A stretch of 64,000 bases of DNA from Metallyticus violacea (taxonomy: Eukaryota > Arthropoda > Insecta > Mantodea > Metallyticidae), in the NCBI GenBank assembly GCA_030762175.1, contig CM060834.1:65267501-65331500 (forward strand), given 5' to 3'. Below, in pieces: positions 37,427 through 52,450 of this stretch (position 1 is its first letter; every line of letters begins with the position of its first letter). The position numbers and the translations under genes are program-made. Under the pieces are notes generated by a model. The model was not told the DNA's origin. It made no database searches and saw only the letters and a program-made list of their open reading frames with translations.

Positions 37427-40400
37427 TTGATAGCCTCAGACAAGCATATTATGCCCAAAGAATCTCGAAAAGAAAAAAATTTTTTTTCGAAGTTTGGAAA
37501 CTTCCTTAGAATCACTTTTTTTCCGTTCTTATTTGAGATAACTTGTTCTCTTTCATTATACTTGTTTGATAGCCTTAGACAAGCATATTATGCGCAAAGA
37601 ATCTCGAAAAGAAAAAAATTTTTTTTCGAATTTTGGAAACTTCGTTAGAATCACTTTTTTTCCGTTCTTATTTATGATTACTGATTGTCTTTCATTATAC
37701 TAGTTTGATAGCCTCAGAAAAGCATATTATGCGCAAAGAATCTCTAAAAGAAAAAAATTTTTTTTCGAAGTTTGGAAACTTCGTTAGAATCACTTTTTTT
37801 CCGTTCTTATTTGAGATAACTTGTTCTCTTTCATTATACTAGTTTGATAGCCTTAGACAAGCATATTATGCGCAAAGAATCTCGAAAAGAAAAAAAATTT
37901 TTTTCTAAGTTTGGAAACTTCGTTAGAATCACTTTTTTTCCGTTCTTATTTGAGATAACTGGTTCTCTTTCATTATACTAGTTTGATAGCCTCAGAAAAG
38001 CATATTATGCGCAAAGAATCTCGAAAAGAAAAAAATTTTTTTTCGAAGTTTGGAAACTTCGTTAGAATCACTTTTTTTCCGTTCTTATTTAAGATAACTT
38101 GTTCTCTTTCATTATACTAGTTTGATAGCCTGAGACAAGCATATTATGCGCAAAGAATCTCGAAAAGAAAAAAATTTTTTTTTGAAGTTTGGAAACTTCG
38201 TTAGAATCACTTTTTTTCCGTTCTTATTTGAGATAACTGGTTCTCTTTCATTATACTAGTTTGATAGCCTCAGACAAGCATATTATGACAAAGAATCTCG
38301 AAAAGAAAAAAATTTTTTTTCGAAGTTTGGAAACTTCCTTAGAATCACTTTTTTTCCATTCTTATTTGAGATAACTTGTTCTCTTTCATTATACTTGTTT
38401 GATAGCCTTAGACAAGCATATTATGCGCAAAGAATCTCGAAAAGAAAAAAATTTTTTTTCGAAGTTTGGAAACTTCGTTAGAATCACTTTTTTTCCGTTC
38501 TTATTTAAGATTACTGATTGTCTTTCATTATACTAGTTTGATAGCCTCAGAAAAGCATATTATGCGCAAAGAATCTCTAAAAGAAAAAAATTTTTTTTCG
38601 AAGTTTGGAAACTTCGTTAGAATCACTTTTTTTCCGTTCTTATTTGAGATAACTTGTTCTCTTTCATTATACTAGTTTGATAGCCTTAGACAAGCATATT
38701 ATGCGCAAAGAATCTCGAAAAGAAAAAAAATTTTTTTCTAAGTTTGGAAACTTCGTTAGAATCACTTTTTTTCCGTTCTTATTTGAGATAACTGGTTCTC
38801 TTTCATTATACTAGTTTGATAGCCTCAGAAAAGCATATTATGCGCAAAGAATCTCGAAAAGAAAAAAATTTTTTTTTGAAGATTGGAAACCTCGTTAGAA
38901 TCACTTTTTTTCCGTTCTTATTTGAGATAACTGGTTCTCTTTCATTATATAAGTTTGATAGCCTCAGACAAGCATTCTATGCGCAAAGAATCTCGAAAAG
39001 ATAAAAAATTTTTTTCGAAGTTTGGAAACTTCCTTAGAATCACTTTTTTTCCATTCTTATTTGAGATAACTTGTTCTCTTTCATTATACTAGTTTGATAG
39101 CCTTAGACAAGCATATTATGCGCAAAGAATCTCGGAAAGAAAAAAATTTTTTTTCGAAGTTTGGAAACTTCGTTAGAATCACTTTTTTTCCGTTCTTATT
39201 TGAGATAACTGGTTCTCTTTCATTATACTAGTTTGATAGCCTCAGAGAAGCATATTATGCGCAAAGAATCTCTAAAAGAAAAAATTTTTTTTTCGAAGTT
39301 TGGAAACTTCGTTAGAATCACTTTTTTTCCGTTCTTATTTGAGATAACTGGTTCTCCTTCATTATACTAGTTTGATAGCCTCAGAAAAGCATAGGTATGC
39401 GCAAAGAATCTCGAAAAGAAAAAAATTTTTTTTCGAAGTTTGGAAACTTCGTTAGAATCACTTTTTTTCCGTTCTTATTTGAGATAACTTGTTCTCTTTC
39501 ATTATACTAGTTTGATAGCCTATGACAAGCATATTATGCGCAAAGAATTTCGAAAAGAAAAAAATTTTTTTTCCAAGATTGGAAACCTCGTTAGAATCAC
39601 TTTTTTTCCGTTCTTATTTGAGATAACTGGTTCTCTTTCATTATACTAGTTTGATAGCCTCAGAAAAGCATAGGTGTGCGCAAAGAATCTCGAAAAGAAA
39701 AAAATTTTTTTCGAAGTTTGGAAACTTCCTTAGAATCACTTTTTTTCCATTCTTATTTGAGATAACTTGTTGTCTTTCATTATACTTGTTTGATAGCCTT
39801 AGACAAGCATATTATGCGCAAAGAATCTGGAAAAGAAAAAAAATTTTTTTCGAAGTTTGGAAACTTCGTTAGAATCACTTTTTTTCCGTTCTTATTTGAG
39901 ATAACTGGTTCTCTTTCATTATACTAGTTTGATAGCCTCAGAAAAGCATATTATGCGCAAAGAATCTCGAAAAGAAAAAAAATTTTTTTCGAAGTTTGGA
40001 AACTTCCTTAGAATCACTTTTTTCCGTTCTTATTTGAGATAACTTGTTCTCTTTCATTATACTAGTTTGATAGCCTTAGACAAGCATATTATGCGCAAAG
40101 AATCTCGAAAAGAAAAAAATTTTTTTTCGAAGTTTGGAAACTTCATTGGAATCACTTTTTTTCCGTTCTTATTTAAGATTACTGGTTCTCTTTAATTATA
40201 ATAGTTTGATAGCCTCAGACAAGCATATTATGCGCAAAGAATGTCGAAAAGAAAAAAATTTTATTTCCCAGTTTGGAAACTTCGTTAGAATCACTTTTTT
40301 TCCGTTCTTATTTGAGATAACTGGTTCTCCTTCATTATACTAGTTTGATAACCTCAGAAAAGCATAGGTATGCGCAAAGAATCTCGAAAAGAAAAAATTT

Positions 40401-41194
40401 TTTTTTCCAAGTTTGGAAACTTCGTTACAATCACTTTTTTTCCGTTCTTATTTGAGATAACTGGTTCTCTTTCATTATACTAGTTTGATAGCCTCAGACA
40501 AGCATATTATGCGCAAAGAATCTCGAAAAGAAAAAAATTTTTTTTCGAAGTTTGGAAACTTCCTTAGAATCACTTTTTTTCCATTCTTATTTAAGATTAC
40601 TGGTTCTCTTTCATTATACTAGTTTGATAGCCTCAGACAAGCATATTATGCGCAAAGAATCTCGAAAAGAAAAATATTTTTTTTCGAAGTTTGGAAACTT
40701 CGTTAGAATCACTTTTTTTCCATTCTTATTTGAGATAACTATGCCTTAGAACATATAGAACATATATAGAACATATGCCTTAGATATGCCTTAGAACATA
40801 TTATGCGCAAAGAATCTCGAAAAGAAAAAAATTTTTTTTCGAAGTTTGGAAACTTCCTTAGAATCACTTTTAACCATTCTTATTTGAGATAACTTGTTCT
40901 CTTTCATTATACTAGTTTGATAGCCTTAGACAAGCATATTATGCGCAAAGAATCTCGAAAAGAAAAAAAATTTTTTTCTAAGTTTGGAAACTTCGTTAGA
41001 ATCAATTTTTTTCCGTTCTTATTTGAGATAACTGGTTCTCTTTCATTATACTAGTTTGATAGCCTCAGAAAAGCATATTATGCGCAAAGAATCTCGAAAA
41101 GAAAAAAATTTTTTTTCGAAGTTTGGAAACTTCGTTAGAATCACTTTTTTTCCGTTCTTATTTGAGATAACTGGTTCTCTTTCATTATACTAGT
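37427..41194 (+). repeat. Rearranged HOR unit of copy 2
   Basis: This corresponds to 7,368-11,135 at offset 30,059, with the 833-bp internal duplication, the CATAGGTGTGCGC monomer (near 39,671) and the 155-bp marker monomer. Small differences include GAATTTTGG near 37,629 where copy 1 has GAAGTTTGG. Just beyond its end, a stretch of 692 bp seen in copy 1 (roughly 11.14-11.83 kb) is absent. Confidence 0.8.
40663..40817 (+). repeat. 155-bp chimeric marker monomer, copy 7
   Basis: The divergent block is at 40,741-40,801, equivalent to the copy at 10,604 at offset 30,059. It is the last one in the window. Confidence 0.93.
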
Positions 41195-44100
41195 TTGATA
41201 GCCTCAGAAAAGCATATTATGCGCAAAGAATCTCGAAAAGAAAAAAATTTTTTTTCGAAGTTTGGAAACTTCGTTAGAATCACTTTTTTTCCGTTCTTAT
41301 TTGAGATAACTGGTTCTCTTTCATTATACTAGTTTGATAGCCTCAGAGAAGCATATTATGCGCAAAGAATCTCTAAAAGAAAAAAATTTTTTTTCGAAGT
41401 TTGGAAACTTCGTTAGAATCACTTTTTTTCCGTACTTATTTGAGATAACTGGTTCTCCTTCATTATACTAGTTTGATAGCCTCAGAAAAGCATAGGTATG
41501 CGCAAAGAATCTCGAAAAGAAAAAAATTTTTTTTCGAAGTTTGGAAACTTCGTTAGAATCACTTTTTTTCCGTTCTTATTTGAGATAACTGGTTCTCTTT
41601 CATTATACTAGTTTGATAGTATCAGACAAGCATATTATGCGCAAAGAATCTCGAAAAGAAAAAAATTTTTTTCGAAGTTTGGAAACTTCCTTAGAATCAC
41701 TTTTTTTCCATTCTTATTTATATTTTACTGGTTCTCTTTCATTATACAATTTGATAGCCTCAGAGGGCATATTATGCACAAAGAATCTCGAAAAGAAAAA
41801 AATTTTTTTTCGAAGTTTGGAAACTTCGTTAGAATCACTTTTTTTCCGTTCTTATTTGAGATAACTTGTTCTCTTTCATTATACTAGTTTGATAGCATCA
41901 GACAAGCATATTATGCGCAAAGAATTTCAAAAAGAAAAAAATTTTTTTTCGAAGTTTGGAAACTTCGTTAGAATCACTTTTTTTCCGTTCTTATTTGAGA
42001 TAACTTGTTCTCTTTCATTATACTAGTTTGATAGCCTTAGACAAGCATATTATGCGCAAAGAATCTCGAGAAGAAAAAAATTTTTTTTCGAAGTTTGGAA
42101 ACTTCATTAGAATCACTTTTTTTCCGTTCTTATTTGAGATAACTTGTTCTCTTTCATTATACTAGTTTGATAGCCTATGACAAGCATATTATGCGCAAAG
42201 AATTTCGAAAAGAAAAAAAATTTTTTTCCAAGATTGGAAACCTCGTTAGAATCACTTTTTTTCCGTTCTTATTTGAGATAACTGGTTCTCTTTCATTATA
42301 CTAGTTTGATAGCCTCAGAAAAGCATAGGTGTGCGCAAAGAATCTCGAAAAGAAAAAAATTTTTTTTCGAAGTTTGAAAACTTCGTTAGAATCACTTTTT
42401 TTCCGTTCTTATTTGAGATAACTGGTTCTCTTTCATTATACTAGTTTGATAGCCTCAGACAAGCATATTATGCGCAAAGAATCTCGAAAAGAAAAAAATT
42501 TTTTTTCGAAGTTTGGAAACTTCCTTAGAATCACTTTTTTTCCATTCTTATTTGAGATAACTTGTTCTCTTTCATTATACTTGTTTGATAGCCTTAGACA
42601 AGCATATTATGCGCAAAGAATCTCGAAAAGAAAAAAATTTTTTTTCGAAGTTTGGAAACTTCGTTAGAATCACTTTTTTTCCGTTCTTATTTAAGATTAC
42701 TGGTTCTCTTTCATTATACTAGTTTGATAGCCTCAGACAAGCATATTATGCGCAAAGAATCTCGAAAAGAAAAAATTTTTTTTTCGAAGTTTGGAAACTT
42801 CGTTAGAATCACTTTTTTTCCGTTCTTATTTGAGATAACTTGTTCTCTTTCATTATACTAGTTTGATAGCCTTAGACAAGCATATTATGCGCAAAGAATC
42901 TCGAAAAGAAAAAAATTTTTTTTCGAAGTTTGGAAACTTCGTTAGAATCACTTTTTTTCCGTTCTTATTTGAGATAACTGGTTCTCTTTCATTATACTTG
43001 TTTGATAGCCTGAGACAGGCATATTATGCGCAAAGAATCTCGAAAAGAAAAAAATTTTTTTTCGAAGTTTGGAAACTACCTTAGAATTACTTTTTTTCCG
43101 TTCTTATTTGAGATAACTTGTTGTCTTTCATTATACTAGTTTGATAGCTTTAGACAAGCATATTATGCGCAAAGAATCTCGAAAAGAAAAAAATTTTTTT
43201 TGAAGTTTGGAAACTTCGTTAGAATCACTTTTTTTCCGTTCTTATTTAAGATTACTGATTCTCTTTCATTATACTAGTTTGATAGCCTCAGAAAAGCATA
43301 TTATGCGCAAGGAATCTCTAAAAGAAAAAAATTTTTTTTCGAAGTTTGGAAACTTCGTTAGAATCACTTTTTTTCCGTTCTTACTTGAGATAACTTGTTC
43401 TCTTTCATTATACTAGTTTGATAGCCTTAGACAAGCATATTATGCGCAAAGAATCTCGAAAAGAAAAAAAATTTTTTTCTAAGTTTGGAAACTTCGTTAG
43501 AATCACTTTTTTTCCTTTCTTATTTGAGATAACTGGTTCTCTTTCATTATACTAGTTTGATAGCCTCAGAAAAGCATATTATGCGCAAAGAATCTCGAAA
43601 AGAAAAAAAATTTTTTTCGAAGTTTGGAAACTTCCTTAGAATCACTTTTTTCCGTTCTTATTTGAGATAACTTGTTCTCTTTCATTATACTAGTTTGATA
43701 GCCTTAGACAAGCATATTATGCGCAAAGAATCTCGAAAAGAAAAAAATTTTTTTTCGAAGTTTGGAAACTTCGTTAGAATCACTTTTTTTCCGTTCTTAT
43801 TTGAGATAACTGGTTCTCTTTCATTATACTAGTTTGATAGCCTCAGAGAAGCATATTATGCGCAAAGAATCTCTAAAAGAAAAAATTTTTTTTTCGAAGT
43901 TTGGAAACTTCGTTAGAATCACTTTTTTTCCGTACTTATTTGAGATAACTGGTTCTCCTTCATTATACTAGTTTGATAGCCTCAGAAAAGCATAGGTATG
44001 CGCAAAGAATCTCGAAAAGAAAAAAATTTTTTTTCGAAGTTTGGAAACTTCGTTAGAATCACTTTTTTTCCGTTCTTATTTGAGATAACTGGTTCTCTTT

Positions 44101-47100
44101 CATTATACTAGTTTGATAGTATCAGACAAGCATATTATGCGCAAAGAATCTCGAAAAGAAAAAAATTTTTTTTCGAAGTTTGGAAACTTCCTTAGAATCA
44201 CTTTTTTTCCATTCTTATTTATATTTTACTGGTTCTCTTTCATTATACAATTTGATAGCCTCAGACAAGCATATTATGCACAAAGAATCTCGAAAAGAAA
44301 AAAATTTTTTTTCGAAGTTTGGAAACTTCGTTAGAATCACTTTTTTTCCGTTCTTATTTGAGATAACTTGTTCTCTTTCATTATACTAGTTTGATAGCCT
44401 CAGACAAGCATATTATGTGCAAAGAATTTCAAAAAGAAAAAAATTTTTTTTCGAAGTTTGGAAACTTCGTTAGAATCACTTTTTTTCCGTTCTTATTTGA
44501 GATAACTTGTTCTCTTTCATTATACTAGTTTGATAGCCTTAGACAAGCATATTATGCGCAAAGAATCTCGAGAAGAAAAAAATTTTTTTTCGAAGTTTGG
44601 AAACTTCATTAGAATCACTTTTTTTCCATTCTTATTTGAGATAACTTGTTCTCTTTCATTATACTAGTTTGATAGCCTATGACAAGCATATTATGCGCAA
44701 AGAATTTCGAAAAGAAAAAAAATTTTTTTCCAAGATTGGAAACCTCGTTAGAATCACTTTTTTTCCGTTCTTATTTGAGATAACTGGTTCTCTTTCATTA
44801 TACTACTTTGATAGCCTCAGAAAAGCATATTATGCGCAATGAACCTCGAAAAGAAAAATATTTTTTTTCGAAGATTGGAAACCTCGTTAGAATCACTTTT
44901 TTTCCGTTCTTATTTGAGATAACTGGTTCTCTTTCATTATACTAGTTTGATAGCCTCAGACAAGCATATTATGCGCAAAGAATCTCGAAAAGAAAAAAAT
45001 TTTTTTTCGAAGTTTGGAAACTTCCTTAGAATAACTTTTTTTCCATTCTTATTTGAGATAACTTGTTCTCTTTCATTATACTAGTTTGATAGCCTTAGAC
45101 AAGCATATTATGCGCAAAGAATCTCGAAAAGAAAAAAATTTTTTTTCGAAGTTTGGAAACTTCGTTAGAATCACTTTTTTTCCGTTCTTATTTGAGATAA
45201 CTGGTTCTCTTTCATTATACTAGTTTGATAGCCTCAGACAAGCATATTATGCGCAAAGAATCTCGAAAAGAAAAAAATTTTTTTTCGAAGTTTGGAAACT
45301 TCCTTAGAATCACTTTTTTTCCATTCTTATTTGAGAAAACTTGTTCTCTTTCATTATACTTGTTTGATAGCCTTAGACAAGCATATTATGCGCAAAGAAT
45401 CTCGAAAAGAAAAAAATTTTTTTTCGAAGTTTGGAAACTTCGTTAGAATCACTTTTTTTCCGTTCTTATTTAAGATTACTGATTCTCTTTCATTATACTA
45501 GTTTGATAGCCTCAGACAAGCATATTATGCGCAAAGAATCTCGAAAAGAAAAAAATTTTTTTTCGAAGTTTGGAAACTTCGTTAGAATCACTTTTTTTCC
45601 GTTCTTATTTGAGATAACTTGTTCTCTTTCATTATACTTGTTTGATAGCCTTAGACAAGCATATTATGCGCAAAGAATCTCGAAAAGAAAAAAATTTTTT
45701 TTCGAAGTTTGGAAACTTCCTTAGAATCACTTTTTTTCCATTCTTATTTGAGATAACTTGTTATCTTTCATTATACTAGTTTGATAGCCTCAGACAAGCA
45801 TATTATGCGCAAATAATCTCGAAAAGAAAAAAATTTTTTTTCGAAGTTTGGAATCTTCCTTAGAATCACTTTTTTTCCATTCTTATTTGAGATAACTTGT
45901 TCTCTTTCATTATACTAGTTTGATAGCCTTAGACAAGCATATTATGCGCAAAGAATCTCGAAAAGAAAAAAATTTTTTTTCGAAGTTTGGAAACTTCGTT
46001 AGAATCACTTTTTTTCCGTTCTTATTTAAGATAACTTGTTCTCTTTCATTATACTAGTTTGATAGCCTTAGACAAGCATATTATGCGCAAAGAATCTCGA
46101 AAAGAAAAAAATTTTTTTTCGAAGTTTGGAAACTTCGTTAGAATCACTTTTTTTCCGTTCTTATTTGAAATAACTGGTTCTCTTTCATTATACTAGTTTG
46201 ATAGCCTTAGACAAGCATATTATGCGCAAAGAATCTCGAAAAGAAAAAAATTTTTTTTCGAAGTTTGGAAACTTCGTTAGAATCACTTTTTTTCCGTTCT
46301 TATTTGAGATAACTGGTTCTCTTTCATTATACTTGTTTGATAGCCTGAGACAGGCATATTATGCGCAAAGAATCTCGAAAAGAAAAAAATTTTTTTTCGA
46401 AGTTTGGAAACTACCTTAGAATCACTTTTTTTCCGTTCTTATTTGAGATAACTTGTTCTCTTTCATTATACTAGTTTGATAGCCTTAGACAAGCATATTA
46501 TGCGCAAAGAATCTCGAAAAGAAAAAAATTTTTTTTCGAAGTTTGGAAACTTCGTTAGAATCACTTTTTTTCCATTCTTATTTGAGATAACTTGTTCTCT
46601 TTCATTATACTTGTTTGATAGCCTGAGACAAGCATATTATGCGCAAAGAATCTCGAAAAGAAAAAAATTTTTTTTCGAAGTTTGGAAACTACCTTAGAAT
46701 CACTTTTTTTCCATTCTTATTTGAGATAACTGGTTCTCTTTCATTATACTAGTTTGATAGCCTCAGACAAGCATATTATGCGCAAAGAATCTCGAAAAGA
46801 AAAAAATTTTTTTTCGAAGTTTGGAAACTTCGTTAGAATCACTTTTTTTCCGTTCTTATTTAAGTTAACTTGTTCTCTTTCATTATACTAGTTTGATAGC
46901 CTTAGACAAGCATATTATGCGCAAAGAATCTCGAAAAGAAAAAAATTTTTTTTCGAAGTTTGGAAACTTCGTTAGAATCACTTTTTTTCCGTTCTTATTT
47001 GAGATAACTGGTTCTCTTTCATTATACTAGTTTGATAGCCTCAGACAAGCATATTATGCGCAAAGAATCTCGAAAAGAAAAAAATTTTTTTTCGAAGTTT

Positions 47101-50100
47101 GGAAACTTCGTTAGAATCACTTTTTTTCCGTTCTTATTTAAGTTAACTTGTTCTCTTTCATTATACTAGTTTGATAGCCTTAGACAAGCATATTATGCGC
47201 AAAGAATCTCGAAAAGAAAAATATTTTTTTTCGAAGATTGGAAACTTCGTTAGAATCACTTTTTTTCCGTTCTTATTTGAGATAACTGGTTCTCTTTCAT
47301 TATACTAGTTTGATAGCCTTAGACAAGCATATTATGCGCAAATAATCTCGAAAAGAAAAAAATTTTTTTTCGAAGTTTGGAATCTTCGTTAGAATCACTT
47401 TTTTTCCGTTCTTATTTGAGATAACTGGTTCTCTTTCATTATACTAGTTTGATAGCCTCAGACAAGCATATTATGCGCAAAGAATCTCGAAAAGAAAAAA
47501 ATTTTTTTTCGAAGTTTGGAAACTTCCTTAGAATCACTTTTTTTCCATTCTTATTTGAGAAAACTTGTTCTCTTTCATTATATTTGTTTGATAGCCTTAG
47601 ACAAGCATATTATGCGCAAAGAATCTCGAAAAGAAAAAAATTTTTTTTCGAAGTTTGGAAACTTCGTTAGAATCACTTTTTTTCCGTTCTTATTTAAGAT
47701 TACTGGTTCTCTTTCATTATACTAGTTTGATAGCCTCAGACAAGCATATTATGCGCAAAGAATCTCGAAAAGAAAAAATTTTTTTTTCGAAGTTTGGAAA
47801 CTTCGTTAGAATCACTTTTTTTCCGTTCTTATTTGAGATAACTTGTTCTCTTTCATTATACTTGTTTGATAGCCTTAGACAAGCATATTATGCGCAAAGA
47901 ATCTCGAAAAGAAAAAAATTTTTTTTCGAAGTTTGGAAACTTCCTTAGAATCACTTTTTTTCCATTCTTAATTGAGATAACTTGTTCTCTTTCATTATAC
48001 TAGTTTGATAGCCTCAGACAAGCATATTATGCGCAAAGAATCTCGAAAAGAAAAAAATTTTTTTTCGAAGTTTGGAATCTTCCTTAGAATCACTTTTTTT
48101 CCATTCTTATTTGAGATAACTTGTTCTCTTTCATTATACTAGTTTGATAGCCTTAGACAAGCATATTATGCGCAAAGAATGTCGAAAAGAAAAAAATTTC
48201 ATTTCGAAGTTTTGAATATTCGTTAGAATCACTTTTTTTCCGTTCTTATTTGAGATAACTGGTTCTCTTTCATTATACTACTTTGATAGCCTCAGAAAAG
48301 CATATTATGCGCAAAGAATCTCGAAAAGAAAAATATTTTTTTTCGAAGATTGGAAACGTCGTTAGAATCACTTTTTTTCCGTTCTTATTTGAGATAACTG
48401 GTTCTCTTTCATTATACTAGTTTGATAGCCTCAGACAAGCATATTATGCGCAAAGAATCTCGAAAAGAAAAAAATTTTTTTTCGAAGTTTGGAAACTTCC
48501 TTAGAATCACTTTTTTTCCATTCTTATTTGAGATAACTTGTTCTCTTTCATTATACTAGTTTGATAGCCTTAGACAAGCATATTATGCGCAAAGAATCTC
48601 GAAAAGAAAAAATTTTTTTTTCGAAGTTTGGAAACTTCGTTAGAATCACTTTTTTTCCGTTCTTATTTGAGATAACTGGTTCTCTTTCATTATACTAGTT
48701 TGATAGCCTCAGACAAGCATATTATGCGCAAAGAATCTCGAAAAGAAAAAAATTTTTTTTCGAAGTTTGGAAACTTCCTTAGAATCACTTTTTTTCCATT
48801 CTTATTTGAGATAACTTGTTCTCTTTCATTATACTTGTTTGATAGCCTCAGACAAGCATATTATGCGCAAAGAATGTCGAAAAGAAAAAAATTTTATTTC
48901 GAAGGTTTGAATATTCGTTAGAATCACTTTTTTTCCGTTCTTATTTGAGATAACTGGTTCTCTTTCATTATACTACTTTGATAGCCTTAGACAAGCATAT
49001 TATGCGCAAAGAATCTCGAAAAGAAAAAAATTTTTTTTCGAAGTTTGGAAACTTCCTTAGAATCACTTTTTTTCCATTCTTATTTGAGATAACTTGTTCT
49101 CTTTCATTATACTAGTTTGATAGCCTCAGACAAGCATATTATGCGCAAAGAATCTCGAAAATAAAAAAATTTTTTTTCGAAGTTTGGAATCTTCCTTAGA
49201 ATCACTTTTTTTCCATTCTTATTTGAGATAACTTGTTCTCTTTCATTATACTAGTTTGATAGCCTTAGACAAGCATATTATGCGCAAAGAATCTCGAAAA
49301 GAAAAAAATTTTTTTTCGAAGTTTGGAAACTTCGTTAGAATCACTTTTTTTCCGTTCTTATTTAAGATTACTGGTTCTCTTTCATTATACTAGTTTGATA
49401 GCCTCAGACAAGCATATTATGCGCAAAGAATCTCGAAAAGAAAAAATTTTTTTTTCGAAGTTTGGAAACTTCGTTAGAATCACTTTTTTTCCGTTCTTAT
49501 TTGAGATAACTTGTTCTCTTTCATTATACTTGTTTGATAGCCTTAGACAAGCATATTATGCGCAAAGAATGTCGAAAAGAAAAAAATTTTTTTTCGAAGT
49601 TTGGAAACTTCCTTAGAATCACTTTTTTTCCATTCTTATTTGAGATAACTTGTTCTCTTTCATTATACTAGTTTGATAGCCTCAGACAAGCATATTATGC
49701 GCAAAGAATCTCGAAAAGAAAAAAATTTTTTTTCGAAGTTTGGAATCTTCCTTAGAATCACTTTTTTTCCATTCTTATTTGAGATAACTTGTTCTCTTTC
49801 ATTATACTAGTTTGATAGCCTTAGACAAGCATATTATGCGCAAAGAATGTCGAAAAGAAAAAAATTTCATTTCGAAGTTTTGAATATTCGTTAGAATCAC
49901 TTTTTTTCCGTTCTTATTTGAGATAACTGGTTCTCTTTCATTATACTACTTTGATAGCCTCAGAAAAGCATATTATGCGCAAAGAATCTCGAAAAGAAAA
50001 ATATTTTTTTTCGAAGATTGGAAACCTCGTTAGAATCACTTTTTTTCCGTTCTTATTTGAGATAACTGGTTCTCTTTCATTATACTAGTTTGATAGCCTC

Positions 50101-52171
50101 AGACAAGCATATTATGCGCAAAGAATCTCGAAAAGAAAAAAATTTTTTTTCGAAGTTTGGAAACTTCCTTAGAATCACTTTTTTTCCATTCTTATTTGAG
50201 ATAACTTGTTCTCTTTCATTATACTAGTTTGATAGCCTTAGACAAGCATATTATGCGCAAAGAATCTCGAAAAGAAAAAATTTTTTTTTCGAAGTTTGGA
50301 AACTTCGTTAGAATCACTTTTTTTCCGTTCTTATTTAAGATTACTGATTCTCTTTCATTATACTAGTTTGATAGCCTCAGAAAAGCATATTATGCGCAAA
50401 GAATCTCTAAAAGAAAAAAATTTTTTTTCGAAGTTTGGAAACTTCGTTAGAATCACTTTTTTTCCGTTCTTACTTGAGATAACTTGTTCTCTTTCATTAT
50501 ACTAGTTTGATAGCCTTAGACAAGCATATTATGCGCAAAGAATCTCGAAAAGAAAAAAAATTTTTTTCTAAGTTTGGAAACTTCGTTAGAATCACTTTTT
50601 TTCCGTTCTTATTTGAGATAACTGGTTCTCTTTCATTATACTAGTTTGATAGCCTCAGAAAAGCATATTATGCGCAAAGAATCTCGAAAAGAAAAAAAAT
50701 TTTTTTCGAAGTTTGGAAACTTCCTTAGAATCACTTTTTTCCGTTCTTATTTGAGATAACTTGTTCTCTTTCATTATACTAGTTTGATAGCCTTAGACAA
50801 GCATATTATGCGCAAAGAATCTCGAAAAGAAAAAAATTTTTTTTCGAAGTTTGGAAACTTCGTTAGAATCACTTTTTTTCCGTTCTTATTTGAGATAACT
50901 GGTTCTCTTTCATTATACTAGTTTGATAGCCTCAGAGAAGCATATTATGCGCAAAGAATCTCTAAAAGAAAAAATTTTTTTTTCGAAGTTTGGAAACTTC
51001 GTTAGAATCACTTTTTTTCCGTACTTATTTGAGATAACTGGTTCTCCTTCATTATACTAGTTTGATAGCCTCAGAAAAGCATAGGTATGCGCAAAGAATC
51101 TCGAAAAGAAAAAAATTTTTTTTCGAAGTTTGGAAACTTCGTTAGAATCACTTTTTTTCCGTTCTTATTTGAGATAACTGGTTCTCTTTCATTATACTAG
51201 TTTGATAGTATCAGACAAGCATATTATGCGCAAAGAATCTCGAAAAGAAAAAAATTTTTTTTCGAAGTTTGGAAACTTCCTTAGAATCACTTTTTTTCCA
51301 TTCTTATTTATATTTTACTGGTTCTCTTTCATTATACAATTTGATAGCCTCAGAGGGCATATTATGCACAAAGAATCTCGAAAAGAAAAAAATTTTTTTT
51401 CGAAGTTTGGAAACTTCGTTAGAATCACTTTTTTTCCGTTCTTATTTGAGATAACTGGTTCTCTTTCATTATACTTGTTTGATAGCCTGAGACAGGCATA
51501 TTATGCGCAAAGAATCTCGAGAAGAAAAAAATTTTTTTTCGAAGTTTGGAAACTTCATTAGAATCACTTTTTTTCCGTTCTTATTTGAGATAACTTGTTC
51601 TCTTTCATTATACTAGTTTGATAGCCTATGACAAGCATATTATGCGCAAAGAATTTCGAAAAGAAAAAAAATTTTTTTCCAAGATTGGAAACCTCGTTAG
51701 AATCACTTTTTTTCCGTTCTTATTTGAGATAACTGGTTCTCTTTCATTATACTAGTTTGATAGCCTCAGACAAGCATATTATGCGCAAAGAATCTCGAAA
51801 AGAAAAAAATTTTTTTTCGAAGTTTGGAAACTTCCTTAGAATCACTTTTTTTCCATTCTTATTTGAGATAACTTGTTCTCTTTCATTATACTTGTTTGAT
51901 AGCCTTAGACAAGCATATTATGCGCAAAGAATCTCGAAAAGAAAAAAATTTTTTTTCGAAGTTTGGAAACTTCGTTAGAATCACTTTTTTTCCGTTCTTA
52001 TTTAAGATTACTGGTTCTCTTTCATTATACTAGTTTGATAGCCTCAGACAAGCATATTATGCGCAAAGAATCTCGAAAAGAAAAAATTTTTTTTTCGAAG
52101 TTTGGAAACTTCGTTAGAATCACTTTTTTTCCGTTCTTATTTGAGATAACTTGTTCTCTTTCATTATACTA

Positions 52172-52450
52172 GTTTGATAGCCTTAGACAAGCATATTATG
52201 CGCAAAGAATCTCGAAAAGAAAAAATTTTTTTTTCGAAGTTTGGAAACTTCGTTAGAATCACTTTTTTTCCGTTCTTATTTAAGATTACTGATTCTCTTT
52301 CATTATACTAGTTTGATAGCCTCAGAAAAGCATATTATGCGCAAAGAATCTCGAAAAGAAAAAATTTTTTTTTCGAAGTTTGGAAACTTCGTTAGAATCA
52401 CTTTTTTTCCGTTCTTATTTGAGATAACTTGTTCTCTTTCATTATACTAG
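52172..52450 (+). repeat. Two extra monomers in macro-copy 2
   Basis: Copy 1 passes directly from the monomer ending near 22,805 to that at 22,807. Copy 2 inserts 278 bp here, moving the offset from 29,367 to 29,645. The added pair carries the A6T9 block twice and GATTACTGATTC, a combination of features found separately in neighbouring monomers. Exact ends are ambiguous because neighbours are identical. Confidence 0.75.
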